From positions 1,182,287-1,246,286 of the forward strand of contig BCIV01000002.1 of NCBI GenBank assembly GCA_001600055.1: 64,000 nucleotides of DNA, read 5' to 3'. Position 1 is the stretch's first letter; each line of letters begins with the position of its first letter. Below, in pieces: positions 61,976-64,000 of this stretch. A program made the translations under genes and the position numbers. The notes below the pieces were generated by a model that saw nothing but the letters and a program-made list of their open reading frames with translations, had not been told where the DNA came from and searched no databases. Source of the DNA: Filobasidium wieringae (Eukaryota; Basidiomycota; Tremellomycetes; Filobasidiales; Filobasidiaceae).

Positions 61976-62230
61976 GTCTCGCGACATTGAACGTCAATAT
62001 CGAATCGGAGATAGAGAAGTCGCGGACATGAAGTGTGTTTTGGATATCATGTCCGTCGATCGAGTACTGCTGTGCTTACGCCAAGTCACCTTTCGTTCCT
62101 TTGACACAAAACACCGCTCCTTGCGAACAGCTTCCTTTGACGGAGCTCACCTCGAAAGGCATAATTTAATGAAGAGCCAACGGATGTGCTAGTCAACACA
62201 GCTCGAATGAAATCGATAAATAAAATGCGA

Positions 62231-62239
62231 TATAAAATG
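62231..62239 (+). promoter_or_regulatory. Probable TATA box
   Basis: TATAAAATG, about 100 nt before the ATG at 62335. A start site some 30 nt downstream would leave the upstream in-frame ATG at 62266 with practically no leader. This argues for the 62335 start. Confidence 0.45.
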
Positions 62240-62334
62240 AATCATCAGCTATCCAGCCGCTCAGGATGATCATCCCGGCTCGCATTTCGTATCGACGCAT
62301 AATCTCTGGGATAATTTACATCCGGTCGCTCACA

Positions 62335-63120
62335 ATGCCTTATCGTAATGTCCTTCGCAAGGAACCTCCTACAGGTTGTTTCGAGGCATTACCTGAGCAG
62401 CAAGTCTATGCTCGTGACAGCTTACTTTTTGGGGTAACTTGGGGGCGCAAGAAGCATCGCGGTCTAGATAAACCTGCATTTCAGGATGGCATCCCGTTGG
62501 CCGAACCGTCTATCATTGAAGGTGTAATCAGTCCTAACGATAAGTACTTGGAGGTAAAGAGCAGATCTCGGAAGCAGCGGGGCCGAAAGTCGGTTCGTTT
62601 CGTTGAGCACGATAAAGTTAGCCCTTCTTCATCTCTCAACGGTTCAACGGAAACGGTTTGGCCAGGTGAAAGGAACGAAGTGGTTGTCGAGGACGATAGG
62701 AACAGGATCCGTATCGCTGAGCACGAGGAACACGAACCGGTCATCGAATATATACCGATGGAACCCTATCAAAGCTTATGGGCCCCTGCGATTTCTGCTG
62801 CGCAGACCGAGCAAGCAACGATGATCCAGCCTGCAATCCGCCCTAGACGATTGCCGGATGTCTTCCGTCGTCGACGATCGGACCTTGAAGTGGTACCAGG
62901 ACAGCCGGCTCCCACGGCTGCTAGATCCTTTTCCAACCCTGTTCCTTACGTGGATCACATGGAGTTTGTTAACAGCGGAGCATATCATACGGCGATCAAC
63001 AATATGGGGCAAGGCCAGTGGGAGCATGATTCACTAGTAGCAGACCCTCAGTTCTCAATGACCTTGAAACACGCGGTCGATGATCTTGTGCATCGCGGTC
63101 AAGTTCCGTACGATTTGTAA
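62335..63120 (+). CDS. Basic/charged protein, unknown function
   Basis: A single-exon frame of 261 codons from ATG 62335 (MPYRNVLRKEPPTGCFEALP) to TAA 63118-63120; an in-frame ATG at 62266 would add 23 residues (MIIPARISYRRIISGIIYIR...) but sits too close to the TATA box. The protein has a basic run (RSRKQRGRKSVRFVEHDK), an acidic one (EHEEHEPVIEYIPMEP), a second basic run (RPRRLPDVFRRRRSDLE) and ends VHRGQVPYDL. The KSVRFVEHDK stretch has the R/K-S-V-R-F shape of a PP1-docking (KVxF-like) site, which could be tested. I do not recognise the family. Confidence 0.6.
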   Translation: MPYRNVLRKEPPTGCFEALPEQQVYARDSLLFGVTWGRKKHRGLDKPAFQDGIPLAEPSIIEGVISPNDKYLEVKSRSRKQRGRKSVRFVEHDKVSPSSSLNGSTETVWPGERNEVVVEDDRNRIRIAEHEEHEPVIEYIPMEPYQSLWAPAISAAQTEQATMIQPAIRPRRLPDVFRRRRSDLEVVPGQPAPTAARSFSNPVPYVDHMEFVNSGAYHTAINNMGQGQWEHDSLVADPQFSMTLKHAVDDLVHRGQVPYDL

Positions 63121-63278
63121 CTTCTACGACACCTGTTCTTGGTATAAATTCTATGTCATGCGTAAATCCGGGCCGAGGTTCCAAATCTTCAAATACTACA
63201 AATTTCATGCGTTGTGGACGGCGAGGCATTCAGTGCAACTGTGTTAACAGCATAGTGTAGCGATTTATAACGCTACAT

Positions 63279-64000
63279 CTACTTGCCGCCCAAGGACCTG
63301 AATCGCTCCTCGATAGGCTTGAACGACTTCTCCCCGGCAGGCGCGACGGGGGCACCGAAGACAAGCTGACTGCCCAATTGCCATTCGACGGGAACGTCGA
63401 AAACTTCCTGGACCTTGCGTTCGATCAAGTTGGAGTAATGCTGTAGTAAAGAGGTAGAAGAAGATATGAATACAACGGTATCGTTGAAAGGGATTAGTCT
63501 CTTACCTGTAAGTTGGCACCGAGACCCTCTTGTTCCAAAGCAGTCCAAATGATGTAAGCGAGGATACCGTGAGATTGGGATGCCCCTGAGTGAGTGCGAC
63601 ATTGTCAGCTTGATTCCGCGTATTTTTTTGGGATATACGTGGGACTCACAAGGCTGGAAGTTGGCGGCATAGGTAGGGAAATCCTCTTCTTGCTTACGAA
63701 CGGTGGGCTTGTCATCGAATAAAAGGACGGTTCCCTTAGCAGCCTTAAATCCGTCAAGTCGAGGCTTAGTACCGGATTCGAACTGGTCGGCCGGGAGCAT
63801 TCCCTTTAGAACGTCTGCGGTGATATCCCAGAGCTTCTCATGCTCGTCACCGAAGAGAATAATGGCTCGGCCGATCTGGTAGTTGCTATGGAATGCACAC
63901 GGTCATCAGTATCTGCAGAGGTAGCGGATTACAGATCACGACTGACAAGCTGGTAGGGGTGTGAAGAATAGCGTCCTTGACGATCTCCTCGATCTTGCTG
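63279..64000 (-). CDS. Nitroreductase-family protein (Frm2/Hbn1-like), 5' end off window
   Basis: C-terminal part of a flavin nitroreductase-like protein; fungal Frm2 and Hbn1 take part in fatty-acid and redox stress responses. Visible blocks: NYQIGRAIILFGDEHEKLWD and ITADVLKGMLPADQFESGTK in the right-most exon, then GFKAAKGTVLLFDDKPTVRK, EDFPTYAANFQP, an exon giving GASQSHGILAYIIWTALEQE and GLGANLQ, and finally HYSNLIERKVQEVFDVPVEW, QLGSQLVFGAPVAPAGEKSF, KPIEERFRSLGGK, TAG 63279-63281. Three introns are seen. The Q-S-x-G-I-x-x-x-x-x-W and G-x-x-x-Q-x-Y sequence is typical. The start and FMN-binding N-terminus lie beyond position 64000. Confidence 0.88.

Overview
The window is nuclear DNA of a basidiomycete yeast, most probably a tremellomycete (Cryptococcus/Kwoniella-like). 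Genes are dense, both strands are used, nearly every gene is broken by several introns of about 50-80 nt with GTRNGT donors, and the proteins are single-copy fungal housekeeping families. The species assignment is inference from gene style; no rDNA or mitochondrial marker is present.

Layout. 428-8641: a GVP36-like BAR protein (-), DASH subunit ASK1 (-), proteasome beta2/PUP1 (+), cytosolic tyrosyl-tRNA synthetase (-), and a small glycine-rich protein (+). 8642-11082: a 2.4 kb gene-free stretch carrying five short elements bounded by inverted copies of TTTTCGATACTTTGCACAT, a MITE-like cluster and the most unusual part of the window. 11083-20350: PRP18 (-), VPS26 (+), LSM1 (+), a complex I NDUFB10/PDSW subunit (-), and a long SPP1/CFP1-like PHD-finger COMPASS subunit (+). 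20665-30235: PPE1 (+) converging on cohesin SMC3 (-), a DUF3072-type protein (-), and ARG8 (-). 30534-36627: a bromodomain protein (+), a charged unknown protein (+), and phosphoserine aminotransferase SER1 (+). 36716-43389: an L-rhamnose mutarotase-like protein (-), CDC50 flippase subunit (-), UBA4 (+), and a membrane protein (+). 43390-47648: an intron-containing tRNA-Gly(UCC), an F-box-like protein and a small hydrophilic protein. 47852-63281+: a ~1250-residue fungal-specific protein (-), CKS1 (+), an intronless mitochondrial TPR-like protein (-), a SAPS-family phosphatase subunit (+), ribosomal protein eL13 (-), two short unknown ORFs, and a truncated nitroreductase (-) running off the right edge.

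There is no operon logic. Several pairs share divergent promoters (ARG8/bromodomain, CDC50/UBA4, the 1250-residue protein/CKS1, TYS1/small protein). Cell-division functions recur (ASK1, SMC3, CKS1, SAPS subunit, PPE1) but clustering by chance is the simplest reading.

Gene models were assembled by joining reading frames across introns by hand, using family conservation to choose splice sites; outer limits are start and stop codons, and UTRs are not annotated. Two introns have GC-AG borders, and several genes have a first coding exon of only 3-8 nt, which automated annotation easily misses.
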